This document shows, piece after piece, positions 43,527 through 52,505 of a DNA stretch of 64,000 nucleotides; position 1 is the first letter of the stretch; the number at the start of each line of letters is the position of its first letter. Under the pieces are notes generated by a model. The model was not told where the DNA came from. It ran no database searches and worked only from the letters and a program-made list of their open reading frames with translations. The stretch is taken from assembly GCF_002929335.1 (NCBI RefSeq), contig NZ_PJIL01000002.1, positions 321,514 through 385,513 of the forward strand, written 5' to 3'. The DNA is from Arthrobacter sp. Y81. GTDB taxonomy: Bacteria; Actinomycetota; Actinomycetes; Actinomycetales; Micrococcaceae. The position numbers were made by a program, and so were the translations under genes.

Positions 43527-43619
43527 GTACAGGCTCTCCTTGCTTGGTGGATCTCAGTTGCGCGCACTTTCACACCCTGCCAGCCTGTTCCGGAAATAAC
43601 ACCCGGTCAACAGCGGCAG

Positions 43620-43691
43620 TTCCGCCCATAGGATTCGAACCTATACTCCACGGCTCCAAAGGCCGGGGTGCTGCCATTACACCAGGGCGGA
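43620..43691 (-). tRNA. tRNA-Gln (anticodon TTG)
   Basis: Minus-strand cloverleaf: acceptor TCCGCCC pairs with GGGCGGA, discriminator A at 43620, D-arm TGGTGTAATGGCAGCA, anticodon loop CTTTGGA with TTG, T-arm GTTCGAATC. CCA is not encoded. It lies just upstream of glmU in the same direction, a usual site in this group. Confidence 0.95.
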
Positions 43692-43794
43692 CCGTGCCCG
43701 GACCCGAAGCCCCGTGGCACGAGAACCAATTCTGCCACGAAGGTCGGCGCTCTTGCGACTCGGGGCCCGGTTGCCGTTAAGGCATGATTGGACG

Positions 43795-44481
43795 GTGAGC
43801 AAGATCAACGGTGCACCCGACGGTGCCGGAAACCATCCAGGCAGGCCCGTCAGGGCTCCCGGGTACGTGCCCCGGCCGCGCATGACCGGGGCGCAGCGCC
43901 GCTCACAGCTGATCGACATCGGACGCGGCCTCTTCGCCATCCGGGGCCTGGACGGCACCACAATCGAAGACATTGCGGCCGCCGCCGGCGTGTCCAAGCC
44001 CGTGATCTACGAACACTTCGGGTCCAAAGAGGGCCTCTACACCCAGGTGGTGGAATTCGAGTTCCGGATCCTGCTGGCAGCCATCAACGATGCCCTCACG
44101 GATGAAGCGAAGCCACGGGTCCAGGTGGAGCGGGCTGCGCTGGCACTGCTGACGTACATCGAGGACCGCACGGACGGTTTCCGGATCCTGATGCGCGACG
44201 CCCCGCCGTCGCAGCCCGAAGGCGCCTTCTCCACCCTGCTCTCCCATGTCACTGCACGGGTGGAACACATCCTGTCGGACGAGTTCGCCCGCCGCGGCTT
44301 CAGTGCGGCCGACGGCGCGATGTATGCGCAGATGCTGGTGGGGATGGTCGCCATGACCGGGCAGTGGTGGCAGGACAGCCGGACCCCGGACAAGCGCGCC
44401 GTGGCCGCCCATCTGGTGAACCTCGCCTGGAACGGCCTCACCGGCCTGCAAAAGGAACCGGAGCTCCGCACCGACAGCTAG
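43795..44481 (+). CDS. TetR family transcriptional regulator
   Basis: A 228-residue repressor-type regulator. HTH about residues 35-80: RSQLIDIGRGLFAIRGLDGT, then TIEDIAAAAGVSKPVIYEHF and GSKEGLYTQVV. The ligand domain follows with GMVAMTGQWWQD. GTG 43795 is chosen; CATGAT lies six bases before it, compatible with leaderless transcription, and no ribosome site is seen. It is divergent from the tRNA/glmU unit. The ligand is unknown; its own promoter or neighbours are likely targets. Confidence 0.9.
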   Translation: MSKINGAPDGAGNHPGRPVRAPGYVPRPRMTGAQRRSQLIDIGRGLFAIRGLDGTTIEDIAAAAGVSKPVIYEHFGSKEGLYTQVVEFEFRILLAAINDALTDEAKPRVQVERAALALLTYIEDRTDGFRILMRDAPPSQPEGAFSTLLSHVTARVEHILSDEFARRGFSAADGAMYAQMLVGMVAMTGQWWQDSRTPDKRAVAAHLVNLAWNGLTGLQKEPELRTDS

Positions 44482-44537
44482 GCTGCGGCCCTTCGCCGCG
44501 GTCCCGTGGTCACCTTCGCAGCGCAGCGGCCCTTCGC

Positions 44538-44842
44538 CGTCGCTTAGACACAGCGCATAGGGGCCCCTGCGGTCGCTGAGCGACCTCCGGAGCCCGATGC
44601 CCGCGATGCGCGACTACGCGAAGGTCCCCCGCACCGCTATTGCCGACAGTTCCGTTCAGGAGTCCCCGGCACCCGCCCCCTTACCCCTTCACCTGTCGAA
44701 GATTCCGAGCGCGGGCTGTTCCACGGCGGGAGGTGACGCAGCTTGCCGGAGGCGGTCCTTCGAAGAGGAGCGCATCGCGGCGCATCGGGACGGGAGCTCG
44801 CTCAGCGAGCGAGTGGCCCCTTTGCGTCGTGTCTAAGCGACG
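44538..44842. mobile_element. MITE-like intergenic element with inverted ends
   Basis: Non-coding 409-bp gap (44482-44890) between convergent genes. The 28 bases at 44538-44565 match the reverse complement of 44815-44842 except for about four mismatches. Inside each end sits a small hairpin: GGTCGCTGAGCGACC at 44571-44585, and GCTCGCTCAGCGAGC about 44797-44811. This gives ~48-base imperfect terminal inverted repeats around a ~210-base interior with no open frame I can support. No target duplication was recognised. A repeat-derived or MITE-like element is the best reading; a large terminator-like fold is the alternative. Confidence 0.5.
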
Positions 44843-44890
44843 TCGAAGTGCCGGCTGCGGCACCCAAACCGCACCGCGCCACGTGAGGGA

Positions 44891-46720
44891 CTACTCGCCG
44901 AGGACTTCCAGGGCCTCGAGCCATTCGAGTTCCAGGGCTTCGCGTTCCCCGGCGAGTTCCTGGAGTTTCGCGTTGAGCCCGGCGAGCTGGTCGAACTTGC
45001 TGGCGTCCCCGGCCCCGGCCGTCATCTGGGCGTGGATCTTGTCTTCCTGCTGCTTGAGTTTGCCCAGCTGGCGGTCAATCCTGTTTTTCGCCTTGCGGGC
45101 GTCGCGCTTTTCTGCTTCGGACGGGCCGGCGGCGGCGGGTTCTGAACTGCCGCTGGCGGCGGTGACAGGGTTGCCGCCGCCGGTGATGGTGGAGCCGGCC
45201 AGGGCGCCTTCGCGCAGTTCGAGGTACTGGTCAACGCCGCGCGGCAGGGCGCGGATCTTGCCGTCGCCCAGCAACGCCATCTGGTGGTCCGTGACGCGCT
45301 CCAGCAGGTAGCGGTCGTGGCTGACCACAACGAGCGTGCCCGGCCAGCCGTCCAGGACGTCTTCGACGGCGGCCAGGGTGTCCGTGTCGAGGTCGTTGGT
45401 GGGCTCGTCGAGCATAAGAACGTTCGGCTCGCCCACGAGGAGGCGCAGGAGCTGGAGCCGGCGGCGTTCGCCACCGGAGAGGTCCTTGACCGGGGTCCAC
45501 TGCTTCTCGTTGGTGAAGCCAAGCTGTTCCACGAGCTGGCCGGCGCTGAATTCCTTGCCGCCAACGTTGAAGGACCGCTTTTCGCGCTCGATGACTTCGA
45601 TGACGCGCAGGTCCTTGACGTCGTCGAGCTCCTTGACCTCCTGGGTGAGGACGGCGGTGACAACTGTCTTGCCGCGCTTGACCTTGCCGGAGGTGGGCTG
45701 GATTTCGCCGTTGAGGAGCTTCAGCAGGGTGGTCTTGCCGGCGCCGTTGACGCCCACCAGCCCCAGCCGCTCACCCGGCGCGAGGCGGAGGGTGATGTTG
45801 TCGAAGAGCTTCTGCCCGGGGTCGCCACCGAGGAAGTCCAGCGACACGTGCTCAAGGTCCAGCACGTCCTTGCCCAGGCGTGCCGTGGCCATCTTGCTCA
45901 GCGCCATCGAGTCGCGCGGCTCCGGGACGTCGGCGATCAGGGCGTTGGCTGCCTCGATGCGGAACTTGGGCTTGGCGGTGCGTGCAGGGGCGCCGCGGCG
46001 CAGCCAGGCCAGTTCCTTCTTGACGAGCTGCTGGCGTTTGCCCTCCATCACCGAAGCCGAGCGGTCACGTTCGGCGCGGGCCAGGACGTAGGCCGCGTAG
46101 CCGCCTTCGAACGGGTCCATGATCCCGTCGTGGATTTCCCAGGTCTTGTTGCAGACTTCATCGAGGAACCAGCGGTCGTGGGTGACCACCAGGAACGCGC
46201 CCTGGTTGGCCCGCCAGCGGGTCTTCAGGTGCCGGGACAACCAGGCGACGCCTTCGACGTCGAGGTGGTTGGTGGGCTCATCGAGCATGATCACGTCATG
46301 GTCTTCGATCAGCAGCTTCGCCAGGGCCACGCGCCGTTTCTGGCCGCCGGAGAGCGCGTGCACATTGGCGTGCCAGTCGACGTCGGACACCAGTCCGCCC
46401 ATGACCTCGCGGATCTGCGGGTTGCGGGCCCATTCGTAGTCCGCCTGGTCGCCGACGATCGCAGCACCGACCGTCAGGTCGCCGTCGAGCACGTCGCTCT
46501 GGTCGAGGTAACCGATGTTGACCTCGCTGCGCTTGGTGACCCGCCCCGAATCAGGAGTGGAGCGCATCGCCAACAGACGCATCAGGGTGGACTTGCCGTC
46601 GCCGTTGCGGCCCACCATGCCGATCCGGTCACCCTCTTCAAGGCCGAGGGTAACGCCGTCGAGGACGGTGCGGGTTGCATACGAGACCGTAAGGTTCTCG
46701 CCGCCGAGCAGGTGAGCCAC
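44891..46720 (-). CDS. ABC-F family ATPase
   Basis: A 609-residue soluble protein with two ABC ATPase domains and no membrane domain: Walker A GRNGDGKS (37-44) and GVNGAGKT, signatures LSGGQKRR and LSGGERRR, Walker B IMLDEPTNHLD and LMLDEPTNDLD. A C-terminal Lys/Glu/Gln-rich coiled coil (about 535-605) resembles that of Uup. ABC-F proteins act on the ribosome in translation rescue or antibiotic protection; the Uup-like tail favours a housekeeping role. GTG 46720 begins the conserved sequence; a longer frame adds only Arg/Pro-rich residues overlapping ispE. It follows ispE after 53 bases. Confidence 0.93.
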   Translation of the reverse strand: MAHLLGGENLTVSYATRTVLDGVTLGLEEGDRIGMVGRNGDGKSTLMRLLAMRSTPDSGRVTKRSEVNIGYLDQSDVLDGDLTVGAAIVGDQADYEWARNPQIREVMGGLVSDVDWHANVHALSGGQKRRVALAKLLIEDHDVIMLDEPTNHLDVEGVAWLSRHLKTRWRANQGAFLVVTHDRWFLDEVCNKTWEIHDGIMDPFEGGYAAYVLARAERDRSASVMEGKRQQLVKKELAWLRRGAPARTAKPKFRIEAANALIADVPEPRDSMALSKMATARLGKDVLDLEHVSLDFLGGDPGQKLFDNITLRLAPGERLGLVGVNGAGKTTLLKLLNGEIQPTSGKVKRGKTVVTAVLTQEVKELDDVKDLRVIEVIEREKRSFNVGGKEFSAGQLVEQLGFTNEKQWTPVKDLSGGERRRLQLLRLLVGEPNVLMLDEPTNDLDTDTLAAVEDVLDGWPGTLVVVSHDRYLLERVTDHQMALLGDGKIRALPRGVDQYLELREGALAGSTITGGGNPVTAASGSSEPAAAGPSEAEKRDARKAKNRIDRQLGKLKQQEDKIHAQMTAGAGDASKFDQLAGLNAKLQELAGEREALELEWLEALEVLGE

Positions 46721-46773
46721 TGGGAACTGCTTTCTTCGGTGGAAATTTGTGAGGAAGTACTGGTCAAAAGCTA

Positions 46774-47736
46774 CTAAAGGAGCGTATCGGAGATGATGCG
46801 CGCCCCGTGCACCGGGCCGTGGACGGCCAGGGCATTCAGGCCGTGATGGCCGAGGTCTTCGGCGAGCCCGGCCGCTGCAGCGGGGCTGTGGGTGAGCAGG
46901 GCGACCGTGGGACCGGAACCTGAAATCAGTCCTGCGATGGCTCCACACGATTCACCAAGGCCCAGCGTATCGCGCAGACCCGGCGCCAGTTCAATGGATG
47001 CGCGCTGGAGGTCGTTGACCAGGACCCGGCTCAGGGCGTCCGCGTCGCCGCTCCGCAGCGCCTGCAGGATCTTCGGATCCACTGCGGTGGGCTCCTCGGC
47101 GGCCACGCCTTCGGCGAGGCGGAGCCTGTCCAGGGTACGGAAGACGTCCGGCGTCGAGAGCCCGTAGTCGGCGGTGACCAGTACCCAGTCCATTTGCGCT
47201 TTGGCCAGCGCGGGTGACAGTTCATCGCCCACCCCAAGCCCGACGGCGGTGCCGCCGAGGAGCGAAAACGGGACGTCGGCCCCGAGTTCTGCGGCCAGGT
47301 GGGCCAGCTCGTCGCGGGACAGCCCGCTGTTCCACAGGGCGTCGCAGGCGAGCAGCGTGGCCGCCGCGTCGGCTGAACCGCCGCCCATGCCGCCGGCCAC
47401 CGGGACACGCTTGGTGATCTCAAGGTGCACGCCGGTGGAGTGCTCGGACACGTCGGCCATGATGGCGGCCGCCTTGTAGGCGAGGTTCCGTTCGTCGAGC
47501 GGAATGTCCACGTCCTCGAGGTCCAGCGTGCTGTCCGGACTGATGCTGACCGTGATTCCGTCCGCGGCGGTGCTGGTGGCGGCCACTTCCTCGTAGAGGG
47601 ACACCGCAAGGTAGACACTGGCAACGGAATGGTAGCCGTCCTCACGCAGCGGGCCCACATCCAGCGAGACGTTGATTTTGCCGGGAGCCTTGACCCGGAC
47701 CGTCCTCGCGGCAAAGCGCCCTCTCACTGCGTTCAT
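46774..47736 (-). CDS. ispE: 4-diphosphocytidyl-2-C-methyl-D-erythritol kinase
   Basis: A 320-residue GHMP kinase of the MEP isoprenoid pathway. APGKINVSLDVG carries the substrate Lys, PVAGGMGGGSADAAATL is the ATP-binding glycine loop, and GLISGSGPTVALL is motif 3. It supplies precursors for undecaprenyl phosphate, quinones and carotenoids. It lies in the conserved order rpfB-rsmA-ispE. Confidence 0.97.
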   Translation of the reverse strand: MNAVRGRFAARTVRVKAPGKINVSLDVGPLREDGYHSVASVYLAVSLYEEVAATSTAADGITVSISPDSTLDLEDVDIPLDERNLAYKAAAIMADVSEHSTGVHLEITKRVPVAGGMGGGSADAAATLLACDALWNSGLSRDELAHLAAELGADVPFSLLGGTAVGLGVGDELSPALAKAQMDWVLVTADYGLSTPDVFRTLDRLRLAEGVAAEEPTAVDPKILQALRSGDADALSRVLVNDLQRASIELAPGLRDTLGLGESCGAIAGLISGSGPTVALLTHSPAAAAGLAEDLGHHGLNALAVHGPVHGARIISDTLL

Positions 47737-47818
47737 GAGTCCAAGCTATGGCATGGCAGCGTCAGGCTCCAAGCATGCACGCTGACAGCGACGCACAATG
47801 CGGGAGCGGCGTCCGGCC

Positions 47819-48706
47819 TCAACCCTGCTGGGCCTGGCGGGCTTCGGCGATCCGTGCGAACGCTGCGATATCGATCACTTCGCCCCGGGCGGTGGGATCC
47901 ACGCCCGCCGCCAGCAGGCAGCGTTCGGCAACAGTTGCGCTTCCGGCCCATCCGGCCAGGGCGGCCCGCAGGGTCTTCCGGCGCTGCGCGAAGGCGGCGT
48001 CGATCACGGCGAAGACCTGTTCGCGGGTCGCCGACGTCACCGGCGGTTCACGGCGCGTGAAAGCCACAAGCCCTGAGTGGATCTTTGGCGCCGGCCAAAA
48101 GACGTTCATTCCGATGACGCCGGCCTTGCGCATGCTGCTGTACCAGGCGGCCTTCACTGAGGGCACGCCGTACGTTTTGGATCCGGGGCCGGCAGCAAGC
48201 CGGTCCGCCACCTCGTCCTGGACCATGACCAGGCCGTGCCGGAGGCTCGGGAAGTGCTGCAGGAGGTGCAGGACCACCGGCACCGCCACGTTGTACGGGA
48301 GGTTCGCCACAAGCGCTGTCGGCTCAACGGGCAGTTCGGTCACCCTCATGGCGTCCGCCAGGACCAGGTGGAAATCCTTGACGGCGTCCGGCCGCCACTG
48401 CTGCACGGTGTCCGGCAGCTTGGCCGCAAGGACCGGGTCAATTTCGACGGCGACAACAGACTTGGCGGCGTCCAGCAGTCCCAGGGTGAGTGATCCCAGT
48501 CCGGGACCGACCTCCAGGACGGTCTCATCGGCGTGGATGTCCGCGGCCGCCACGATCCGGCGGATGGTGTTGCCGTCGATGACGAAGTTCTGGCCCAGGG
48601 TTTTCGTGGGGCGGACTCCGATCTCCTCGGCGAGCCGGCGGACATCGGAAGCGCCCAGCAGTGGTGCGGGCGCGGTGCCGGAGGCGGCGGGAGTCGGTTC
48701 AGTCAC
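47819..48706 (-). CDS. rsmA: 16S rRNA dimethyladenosine transferase
   Basis: A 295-residue KsgA/RsmA methyltransferase that dimethylates A1518 and A1519 of 16S r[18 protein letters not shown] is the family N-terminus, [15 protein letters not shown] binds SAM, and [11 protein letters not shown] is the catalytic NLPY motif. About 80 bases separate it from ispE. Also called ksgA. Confidence 0.97.
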   Translation of the reverse strand: MTEPTPAASGTAPAPLLGASDVRRLAEEIGVRPTKTLGQNFVIDGNTIRRIVAAADIHADETVLEVGPGLGSLTLGLLDAAKSVVAVEIDPVLAAKLPDTVQQWRPDAVKDFHLVLADAMRVTELPVEPTALVANLPYNVAVPVVLHLLQHFPSLRHGLVMVQDEVADRLAAGPGSKTYGVPSVKAAWYSSMRKAGVIGMNVFWPAPKIHSGLVAFTRREPPVTSATREQVFAVIDAAFAQRRKTLRAALAGWAGSATVAERCLLAAGVDPTARGEVIDIAAFARIAEARQAQQG

Positions 48707-48767
48707 CTAGGTATCCTATCCCGTTGGCCTGTGGCGGCCGCGCCGGTGAAGAGTCTCCGGGGACGGC

Positions 48768-48804
48768 GAAGGCCGGGTCCGGTTCAATTCCGGACCCGGC
48801 CTTC
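48768..48804. terminator. Strong hairpin after rpfB
   Basis: Perfect 15-bp stem (48768-48782 with 48790-48804), seven-base loop, between the rpfB stop and the rsmA start. No T-run, but by stability the likely end of the rpfB transcript. Confidence 0.7.
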
Positions 48805-48861
48805 GATTCCCCCGTGGCGGTGGTCAGCTGCCGCAGCGGAGTGTTGGACTGCGGGCGGCTG

Positions 48862-50040
48862 CTAGCTGCTCGCTGCCCAGCCGCAGCCCCAGGGCGAGAG
48901 GCCGCGCTGCGCGTAGACGCGGTTGGCGATATCGATCTGCTGGGCCTTGGTGGCGAGGCTGGCGTTGGGTGCGTATGCGCCGCCGCCGGCACCGATCCAG
49001 GTCTGGATGTCGAACTGCAGTCCGCCGTAGTAGCCGTTGCCGGAGTTGATGGACCAGTTACCGGTGGATTCGCACTGCGCGATCTTGTCCCACATGGCTT
49101 CGTTCATCATGGTGGGGGCTGCTGCACCGGTGTTCGCACCGGCGGCTTCGGCCTTGGGCTTTTCTTTGGTCCCGACCGCCACTTTTTCGGTCACGGGCTG
49201 CACGGAAACGGTCTCGGAGACCAGGGTCCGGGAGGCTTCGCGGCCGTCCACCAGCACCAGCTTGAAGTTCCTGTCCACCTTGCCGGGGACACCGGCCTGG
49301 GTGACCTTCTTCTCGCCCACGAACAGTTCGGCGCTCTCGGAACTGAGCGTCTCGAAAGGAACCTCTTCCGTGGTGGCGGCGGTCTTCGAGGAATCAACCC
49401 GGGAAACCTTGATCGCCATGTCATTGACCACATGGGCGTTGCGGGGCTGGGAGAGCCGGTCGCCGGCACCGACGGTGACTCCGGCGTCCTTGAGGACATC
49501 GGCCACGGTGGCTGCAGTGGTGGTGGTCTTGGATGCCTTGCCGTCCGCCAGGATACTGACGGTCTTCGGCGTGGAAATGGACACGAAGGATCCGGAGACG
49601 GCCAGCTGGGCGTCCTTGGGCACGGACACTTCCGAGGCGCTTGCGACGCCCAGTTCGGTGACGAGTCCTTCGACGTTGGCAGAGGTGGTGCTGATCGTCT
49701 TCTCAGCGCCGTCGAGGCTGATCTTCACGGCCTTGGCGAGGTTGACGTTGATGACCGAGCCATTCTCCACGCGGGCGTCCGCCGACGGGGATACCCGGTC
49801 TGCGCCCTGCAGCTCCACCTTGGCACTCTTGACCACTTCGCCCACGGTCCCGCCGAAGGTCTGGACGGAACTGACTTTTCCGTCCACGTTCAGGGTGACT
49901 GTCTTGTTGTTGCCTACGAAGGCCACGAGGCCCAGCACGAGTGCAGAGAGCACAACCAGCTGGGCGCCGACCTTGACGAAACTGAATTTACCGTCCGAAG
50001 TGAAGAAGTTGACCACGATTGCCCGTAACTCTAGGACCAT
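48862..50040 (-). CDS. rpfB: Resuscitation-promoting factor RpfB
   Basis: About 392 residues: short cytoplasmic start, membrane helix or signal (about 21-43), three DUF348 repeats (about 45-215), a G5 domain (about 220-300), then the lysozyme-like Rpf transglycosylase domain with catalytic Glu324 in WDKIAQCESTGNW and a Cys pair near the C-terminus. It cleaves peptidoglycan glycan strands and promotes regrowth of dormant actinobacteria. ATG 50040 is used; a GTG eight codons later is possible. Its position upstream of rsmA-ispE is the conserved actinobacterial layout. Confidence 0.95.
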   Translation of the reverse strand: MVLELRAIVVNFFTSDGKFSFVKVGAQLVVLSALVLGLVAFVGNNKTVTLNVDGKVSSVQTFGGTVGEVVKSAKVELQGADRVSPSADARVENGSVINVNLAKAVKISLDGAEKTISTTSANVEGLVTELGVASASEVSVPKDAQLAVSGSFVSISTPKTVSILADGKASKTTTTAATVADVLKDAGVTVGAGDRLSQPRNAHVVNDMAIKVSRVDSSKTAATTEEVPFETLSSESAELFVGEKKVTQAGVPGKVDRNFKLVLVDGREASRTLVSETVSVQPVTEKVAVGTKEKPKAEAAGANTGAAAPTMMNEAMWDKIAQCESTGNWSINSGNGYYGGLQFDIQTWIGAGGGAYAPNASLATKAQQIDIANRVYAQRGLSPWGCGWAASS

Positions 50041-50311
50041 CCGGGCACGGGGAAAAACGCACATCACCCACCGACGCAAACACCCTCAGGGCAACTCCGG
50101 ACATGGTCCGGATGTTTGCAGCAGACGTGTGCGCCGCCACACTCAGCACTGCATGGGCCCGCCGCTTGCGCAGGCCCGGAACTGAGTGAAATTATCCGAA
50201 GGCCTTCCCCGACCCCGGCTAATAGTTATCCACTGTAACCGAAGCGTTATAAAGCAACCAAGATTTTGTACATACCTGGTATTCCTGACTGTTGCCTGAG
50301 CGGAGCCGCGG
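50041..50311 (-). promoter_or_regulatory. rpfB promoter/leader region
   Basis: A 271-bp gap. On the minus strand, TTATAACGCTTCGGTTACAG (50233-50252) resembles the block found before rpfB genes of other actinobacteria and contains a GTTACAG element like MtrA-type sites; this likeness is from memory. About 190 bases of leader separate it from the start. The leader holds CCGGACCATGTCCGG-type pairing near 50100. I could not match a known riboswitch. Confidence 0.4.
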
Positions 50312-51199
50312 TCAGTCCCAGGATCCGTATGCCCGCACGGAATTTTCGGCGATTTGGGCGCAAAGGCCGGACAGCTCGGTGCTTGTCAATTCCGCCATGG
50401 TCCGGACCGTGTGAGGGATCAGGTAACTGGCATTGGGGCGGCCGCGGAACGGATGCGGGGTCAGGAAAGGCGCATCCGTCTCCACCAGGACCCGGGCGGG
50501 GTCGGCAATTGCGAGCGCAGCGCGCAGGTTGGCCGCGTTCTTGAACGTCACAGTGCCCGCGAAGGACATGTACCAGCCTTCGCTGTTGCACGTCCTGGCC
50601 AACTCCTCGTCGCCGGAGAAGCAGTGGAACACCACCCGTTCCGGGGCGCCTTCTTCGCGCAGGACCTGGACGACGTCGTCATGGGCGTCGCGGTCGTGGA
50701 TCTGCAGCGTCAGGTCCAGCCGCTTGGCGATGTCGATGTGGCGGCGGAACGAGTAGCGCTGATGTTTCAGCCCCTCCCCCTCCGTGCGGAAGAAATCGAG
50801 GCCCGTCTCGCCAATGGCGCGGATCCTGGGATGCAAGGCCAGCTCTTCGATCTCGGCGAGCGCATCTTCCAGTTCGCCGCGCTTCGCATAGTCCGGAGCG
50901 TCGTTGGGGTGGATCGCCACGGCGCCAAGCAGCCGCGAATCCAGGTCAACGGCCTGCACCGTGAACCTGGAGGATTCAAGGTCGCAGCCAACCTGTACGG
51001 CACCCTGGACGCCCACTGACGCGGCGATGTCCAGTGCCGCGGACACGTCCACGGTCACGTCGGCATTGGGAAAGTCCAGATGCGTGTGGTTGTCCATGAC
51101 CGGGACGGGCAGCGGCTCCGGCGCCGGCGGATAGCCGTGCCGGCCGGAGCCGTCGCTTCCGGGCGCGCGAAACGGGACTGGCGTCAACGGGGTGTTCAT
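50312..51199 (-). CDS. tatD: TatD family metal-dependent hydrolase
   Basis: A 295-residue TIM-barrel metallohydrolase of the TatD DNase/deoxyribonuclease family. Metal ligands: HxH in DNHTHLDF, Glu in IGETGLDF, His in QIHDRDAHDD and VFHCFSGD, Asp in VETDAPF. The ~33-residue N-terminal extension (GSGRHGYPPAPEPLPVP) is usual for actinobacterial members. TAGGGT followed by six bases before ATG 51199 fits a leaderless transcript. It lies upstream of rpfB, the usual order. Confidence 0.94.
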   Translation of the reverse strand: MNTPLTPVPFRAPGSDGSGRHGYPPAPEPLPVPVMDNHTHLDFPNADVTVDVSAALDIAASVGVQGAVQVGCDLESSRFTVQAVDLDSRLLGAVAIHPNDAPDYAKRGELEDALAEIEELALHPRIRAIGETGLDFFRTEGEGLKHQRYSFRRHIDIAKRLDLTLQIHDRDAHDDVVQVLREEGAPERVVFHCFSGDEELARTCNSEGWYMSFAGTVTFKNAANLRAALAIADPARVLVETDAPFLTPHPFRGRPNASYLIPHTVRTMAELTSTELSGLCAQIAENSVRAYGSWD

Positions 51200-51375
51200 C
51201 CTTCTACCCTAGCCGTCCAGGGCCCTCGGGCTCCCGCCGGGAAATACCGGAACTCTCTGTCAGGTCCGGCAGTTGTGTTAGTAGTCTGGTAGGCATACGG
51301 GCGAACGCCCGGCGGCGGGCGCCAGCAGTTACTTTGCCAACCCGTCCAGGCTTCCCCAGTGCTGAAAGGCTGTCG

Positions 51376-52491
51376 ATGGATTCCCACAGACGCACCACAG
51401 TAGACGAAGCACTCCCGGAAGGGCAGAGCTTCCCTGGCGGTGCGGGAATTGTCGGAAACCAACTGAACGGACTCAAGCCGCCGGCCATGGAGGCCGAGGC
51501 CTTCCACAACGCCAGCGAGCGCATCCTGTCCGCCATCAACACCGTGATCGATGGCAAGGCGGAGGCCGCGAAGCTTGCCCTCACGGTCCTGCTGGCCCAG
51601 GGGCACCTACTGCTGGAGGATGTTCCCGGCGTGGGAAAGACCCTGCTGGCAAAAACACTCGCCCGCACCATCGACTGTTCGGTCAGCAGGATCCAGTTCA
51701 CTCCGGACCTCCTGCCGTCCGATGTCACCGGCGTCTCCATCTACAACCAGGCGTCGCGGCTGTTCGAGTTCAGGCCCGGCGCCGTGTTCGCCAACATCGT
51801 CATCGGTGACGAGATCAACCGCGCCTCGGCAAAAACCCAGTCGGCGCTCTTGGAATGCATGGAGGAACACCAGGTCACCGTGGACGGGGACTCGTACAAG
51901 CTGGATGAGCCCTTTATGGTGGTGGCCACGCAGAACCCCATCGAGATGGAGGGGACGTACCCGCTGCCTGAGGCGCAGCGGGACCGGTTCATGGCCAGGA
52001 TCTCCATGGGGTATCCGGACAAGGACTCGGAAATCGAAATGCTGGAGACCCACCAGGCGACGTCGCCGCTGACCAGGGTGACCGCCGTTGTTACCTCGGC
52101 CGATGTGGCGGCCATGATCGCCACTGTCCAGCGGGTCTACGTTTCGCAGGCGATCAAGGAATACACCGTGTCCATCGGCCGCGCCACGCGCGAAAGTGCC
52201 ATGCTCCGCCTCGGCGCCAGCCCGCGGTCCATGCTCCAACTCCTGCGGGCGGCGAAGGCCACCGCCGCCTTGGAGGGCCGGGACTTCGTCCTCCCCGACG
52301 ACGTCGTCAGCGTTGCCGAATCCGTGCTGGCCCACAGGATCATCCTTGACCGCAAGGCCGCCAGTACGGGGGAAACCCCCCACAGCGTTGTCCGCAGCAT
52401 CCTGGCCAAGCTTCCGGTGCCGCAGGATATGTCCACGCAGTCGCGGGGTGGCGGCCAGCGCAGCGGCCCGGACCTGCGGCACACCCGTTAG
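51376..52491 (+). CDS. MoxR-type AAA+ ATPase
   Basis: A 371-residue AAA+ ATPase. Walker A VPGVGKT (83-89), Walker B IVIGDEINRA (141-150), sensor region VATQNPIEMEGTYPLPEAQ, arginine region DRFMARISMGYP. MoxR proteins act as chaperones for partner complexes encoded next to them, here the DUF58 and transglutaminase proteins. ATG 51376 has GAAAGG six bases before it; an earlier ATG at 51334 is less likely. First gene of a three-gene operon, divergent from tatD. Confidence 0.93.
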   Translation: MDSHRRTTVDEALPEGQSFPGGAGIVGNQLNGLKPPAMEAEAFHNASERILSAINTVIDGKAEAAKLALTVLLAQGHLLLEDVPGVGKTLLAKTLARTIDCSVSRIQFTPDLLPSDVTGVSIYNQASRLFEFRPGAVFANIVIGDEINRASAKTQSALLECMEEHQVTVDGDSYKLDEPFMVVATQNPIEMEGTYPLPEAQRDRFMARISMGYPDKDSEIEMLETHQATSPLTRVTAVVTSADVAAMIATVQRVYVSQAIKEYTVSIGRATRESAMLRLGASPRSMLQLLRAAKATAALEGRDFVLPDDVVSVAESVLAHRIILDRKAASTGETPHSVVRSILAKLPVPQDMSTQSRGGGQRSGPDLRHTR

Positions 52492-52505
52492 CCGAAGGCG
52501 CCACG

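Noticed and set aside
50041..50311. A c-di-AMP (ydaO-type) riboswitch before rpfB.
   Set aside because: I could not find the conserved ydaO core elements in the leader on the correct strand.
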